The translations under genes and the position numbers were made by a program. A stretch of 64,000 nt of DNA from Mycobacterium sp. 3519A (GTDB lineage: Bacteria; Actinomycetota; Actinomycetes; Mycobacteriales; Mycobacteriaceae). Every line of letters starts with the position of its first letter. The stretch's first letter is position 1. Below, piece after piece: positions 61,717 through 64,000 of this stretch. The notes under the pieces were generated by a model. The model saw only the letters and a program-made list of their open reading frames with translations. It had not been told where the DNA came from and did not search any database. The stretch covers positions 248,001 to 312,000 of the forward strand of contig NZ_OESG01000013.1 of assembly GCF_900240945.1 (NCBI RefSeq). The letters run 5' to 3'.

Positions 61717-62091
61717 ACGGCACGCCCGCCGCGCTGCACGAGCGGCGGATTCGAACTAGGTAAATCTATCAGCGTCAAGTTCGATCTTGGCCGGTGGGTT
61801 GGGCCGATACCCACAGATGTCTGACCCGCAGCCTTCGGATGGCCCTTTACGTGTGGGCATGACGGTGGAAGTGAGGGCTCGAGGCTGCCATGTGCTCAGC
61901 ACCGCGGTCGTCGCCGGCGAATGGTACGCGTCGTCATTTCGCGTACCGCTGGTGCGTCCCGGCACTAGTACGACCTGCCTTCGATCGAACAAGTAGAGCT
62001 CCGCAGCGCTTCGGGTAGCGGCAGTCGTAGCGGTTTCCCGATTCGCCAGCGTGGGTAGCCTCGCGCCCTGTGCCAGGGTGGTCGTTCATCG
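61717..62091. other. 375-bp gap after the phosphorothioation operon
   Basis: It holds only a possible 59-codon frame beginning ATG at 61817 (Met-Ser-Asp-Pro-Gln-Pro), with a Val-Gly-Met-Thr-Val-Glu-Val strand but no ribosome site. A GATTCGAAC string at 61748 resembles a tRNA T-loop on the minus strand, but the stem does not pair. No terminator is evident. Confidence 0.4.
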
Positions 62092-62885
62092 ATGTCCGAG
62101 TACGAGTGGAAGGCGTGGGACGCCCTCGTCTCAGACGTAACGAGGAGATCGGCGGAGAACGGCCGATTGGGCAAATTCACCGAAGAGGGACGACCGAGCT
62201 ACGCAACGAAGCACCGTCGGTAATGTGGTTGTGCCACTTGACAAGGCACGGGAATGGATTCGTGACTACACCGATACCACAGCGCCGTCGCCGCGGCCCG
62301 GACGCCTACCCCGCGTCCGACAGGTACGGACAGAATCCGCAATGACCCACGAGTGCTCTCAGATGCCGACTTGCTCGCGCCGGGACTTCTGAATGTTCCC
62401 GTAAAGATCCGGTCCTACTACGATCTGCAGCGGATCCGCCCTCAGCTGGAATCCGCTCTGGCCACTAGCGACCTGCAGTTTGCATCGGCCTGAAGTCGGA
62501 CGACTCAGTCCGTATTGCGGCAATGGTTCAGCCCCTGTACACGGTTCTTGGCGACTCACCTCAAGCCGCGGAATGTCAACGCCACGACGCTGATCAAAAT
62601 CTTGCCGCGTAAGCGCCCGCAATCCCTAGTCCTACACGATAGGTGGGTTAATGAGTGCAGCGTACATGCGGATGGTCCGATTCATCCTGCCAAGATCGGT
62701 CATGGGCGGACTACATGACTGCTATCACCGTTGCGATTGGCAACGACATTCGGAGTCAACGTTTCGCGTTCGACGCGCTCGATGAAGCCACAAGCGCACC
62801 TGGGTCTCTGTCCCACGTTCGACTACTTGACATCGTTGCGTGGACTTCCCGAGGCGGAGCGCGAAGTGCCAAAACCGGCTATTGA
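62092..62885 (+). pseudogene. Decayed DUF6308-like gene
   Basis: Protein-like stretches occur in successive frames. An N-terminal Met-Ser-Glu-Tyr-Glu-Trp piece ends in TAA at 62223. Next is Val-Val-Val-Pro-Leu-Asp-Lys-Ala, then Ala-Asp-Leu-Leu-Ala-Pro-Gly-Leu-Leu-Asn-Val-Pro-Val (to 62493), then Leu-Pro-Arg-Lys-Arg-Pro-Gln-Ser-Leu-Val-Leu-His-Asp (to 62718). The last piece ends His-Val-Arg-Leu-Leu-Asp-Ile-Val-Ala-Trp (to ~62850). The order fits DUF6308 proteins of actinobacteria, including the Lys-Arg-Pro core. At least three or four frameshifts separate the pieces, so the gene is not functional. Confidence 0.55.
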
Positions 62886-63286
62886 GACCGTTTTCGAGGG
62901 CGGGCGTAGAGATCGTGAATCTTTGCGACTTGGCTCGACCAGAACATCAGCTTGTCGTCGGATGTAGCGACATTTGAGAGTAGCCCGAGCTGAACCGCCA
63001 GGTTATAGAAGCCGGGTCCGGCATCGTTCCTGTCGATATACGCCACTATGGCTGAAAGCATGATGCCGGTGTCACCGATGGTGCGCTCCACAACATCGCC
63101 GAGCACTGCGCCAACAGCGTTGCGGTCGCTAGGCATCGAGAAATCGAAGGGCCGATGGCCGGCTTCAGCCAATGCATTGCTGACCTCGGAGTAGCTCGTA
63201 ATCAGACGCGCACGGGACTTCTCCTCTAAGAAAGCTTGGGTGGTAACGACGATGGCGTCCCACTCGTCGTCGCTTCGATCAAACAT
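62879..63286 (-). CDS. Hypothetical protein in the defence island
   Basis: A 135-residue protein. Ser-Arg-Ala-Arg-Leu-Ile-Thr-Ser-Tyr-Ser-Glu-Val-Ser-Asn-Ala-Leu-Ala-Glu suggests a helix with DNA-binding-like features, followed by Val-Leu-Gly-Asp-Val and Gly-Ile-Met-Leu-Ser-Ala-Ile-Val, then Gly-Pro-Gly-Phe-Tyr-Asn-Leu-Ala. The pattern recurs in small proteins near restriction-modification genes, but I cannot name a family. It follows the truncated gene at the right edge on the same strand. Confidence 0.55.
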   Translation of the reverse strand: MFDRSDDEWDAIVVTTQAFLEEKSRARLITSYSEVSNALAEAGHRPFDFSMPSDRNAVGAVLGDVVERTIGDTGIMLSAIVAYIDRNDAGPGFYNLAVQLGLLSNVATSDDKLMFWSSQVAKIHDLYARPRKRSQ

Positions 63287-63343
63287 GTTTCAGATCCTCA
63301 CGATCAAAGGGTCTGGGCACGCCGAGCGGGCTAATCCGGAAGT

Positions 63344-64000
63344 TCACGCCGTTATCGGTTCTGCCGGGAAGACTAGAACTGAACCGTTCGCGTTTTTCTC
63401 GATTTCGATCGCCACGTCAGGTTGATAGCCAGAATCGTTGACCTCGTCGCCCAGCGCACGAAGCCGGTAGGACGCGCGCAACAGATCGTCAACTTCGCCT
63501 TGCGTAAACATGACGCTTCGAATTCCGCCGTATCGCTTCAACTCCAGCGTTGATAGATGCCGGAGGACCGTTGTGATCCCGGATTCGAGCTCGTTTACTC
63601 GCTTCTCGTCTTCCTTCAAGGTCTCAATGAACCTCTTAAAGGGGTGGTTGGCTCCCTCAAGCTGTGCATGTTCCACGGCCTGCAATACGAGTACCCGCCT
63701 CTTAAGCGCAATCGCGAGCTTCGCGAGCTCAAGATGCGCTCGAAACTCTCCGCCAGTCTCCTCTGTAACACCGGGGAATGACTTCAGAACTGTCGCGAGT
63801 TCGGCTCGTGCGGGCATCTCAGACAAGCCTTGCTGCCACTTCCCAAGTCGGCGGATCGCCCGCTCGACGGCAACGTTGATCGCGTAGACAGTCGCATCGA
63901 GGCCGAGTGATGCGCCGACGCGTCCTTGGTCGAGGAGAATCGCTGTCGCCTTGGTAATTGCATCGCGGCACCCATCGAGCTGACTGCGCTCCTCGTCGAG
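63344..64000 (-). CDS. Hypothetical helical protein, 5' end outside the window
   Basis: The frame is open to the right edge, so only about 218 C-terminal residues are seen. The visible part is helical and charged: Thr-Val-Tyr-Ala-Ile-Asn-Val-Ala-Val-Glu-Arg-Ala, then Glu-Asp-Glu-Lys-Arg-Val-Asn-Glu-Leu-Glu-Ser (coiled-coil-like), then a Phe-Thr-Gln-Gly-Glu-Val-Asp-Asp-Leu-Leu-Arg-Ala-Ser-Tyr helix. No motif or family recognised. It lies upstream of, and on the same strand as, the 135-residue gene, 57 bases apart. Confidence 0.5.
   Translation of the reverse strand, partial: LDEERSQLDGCRDAITKATAILLDQGRVGASLGLDATVYAINVAVERAIRRLGKWQQGLSEMPARAELATVLKSFPGVTEETGGEFRAHLELAKLAIALKRRVLVLQAVEHAQLEGANHPFKRFIETLKEDEKRVNELESGITTVLRHLSTLELKRYGGIRSVMFTQGEVDDLLRASYRLRALGDEVNDSGYQPDVAIEIEKNANGSVLVFPAEPITA

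Noticed and set aside
61745..61770. tRNA-like T-loop (GATTCGAAC on the plus strand) after the methyltransferase, as a possible island attachment site
   Set aside because: The flanking bases do not form a T-stem and no acceptor or anticodon arm could be found on either strand.

Overview
The window is high-GC DNA with many GTG starts. It carries families typical of mycobacteria: an LpqH-type lipoprotein, a DUF2563 pair, a PknX-like kinase, a split MksB/MksE/MksF set and DUF3072. A fast-growing Mycobacterium (Mycolicibacterium) is the best reading. The first ~45.6 kb looks like ordinary chromosome with a few accessory insertions. From ~46 kb to the right edge the base composition is visibly less GC-rich and the genes form a phage-defence island.

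Layout. 1-8.1 kb: end of an APC permease, a lipoprotein, DUF3072, two mycobacterial membrane proteins, a receptor Ser/Thr kinase broken by a 155-bp perfect palindrome, and a TenA-like protein. 8.1-16.6 kb: a tandem ABM protein, a two-HKD PLD protein, then a compact class I lanthipeptide cluster (nucleotidyltransferase, Cys-rich FxLD precursor, LanC, LanB), then an ABM/DJ-1 pair. 16.9-21 kb: MDR dehydrogenase, alpha/beta hydrolase and AraC regulator, then two small exported proteins (PASTA-like and Ltp-like). 21-40 kb: the MukB-like condensin genes mksB, mksE and mksF lie apart on the minus strand, each behind nearly the same promoter element. Between them are an NHL propeller protein, a DUF2563/WXG-like effector module, a ferritin-like hydrolase with ferredoxin and ferredoxin reductase, a sugar dehydrogenase lipoprotein, a five-gene branched-chain amino acid ABC transporter and a patatin. 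40-45.6 kb: an LpqH lipoprotein, a DUF2236 oxygenase with a TetR regulator and a likely operator, a DsbA-like protein, and an MFS pump fused to a winged helix.

The defence island (46.0-61.7 kb) is a single-strand DNA phosphorothioation system. A DGQHR/DndB-like protein and a GIY-YIG nuclease sit on the minus strand. Facing away from them are cysteine desulfurase (SspA), a DUF4007 protein (SspB), a large P-loop ATPase (SspC) and a PAPS-reductase-like PP-loop enzyme (SspD). These are followed by a restriction half: a DEAH helicase, a GHKL ATPase, a winged-helix protein that shares the GHKL protein's C-terminal domain, a PLD nuclease, a YbjN-like protein and a phosphorothioation-associated methyltransferase. 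The composition fits the SspABCD-SspFGH type with extra components. Beyond 61.7 kb are a decayed DUF6308 gene and two unassigned minus-strand genes, the last running off the window.

No rRNA, convincing tRNA, CRISPR array, transposase or integrase was seen.
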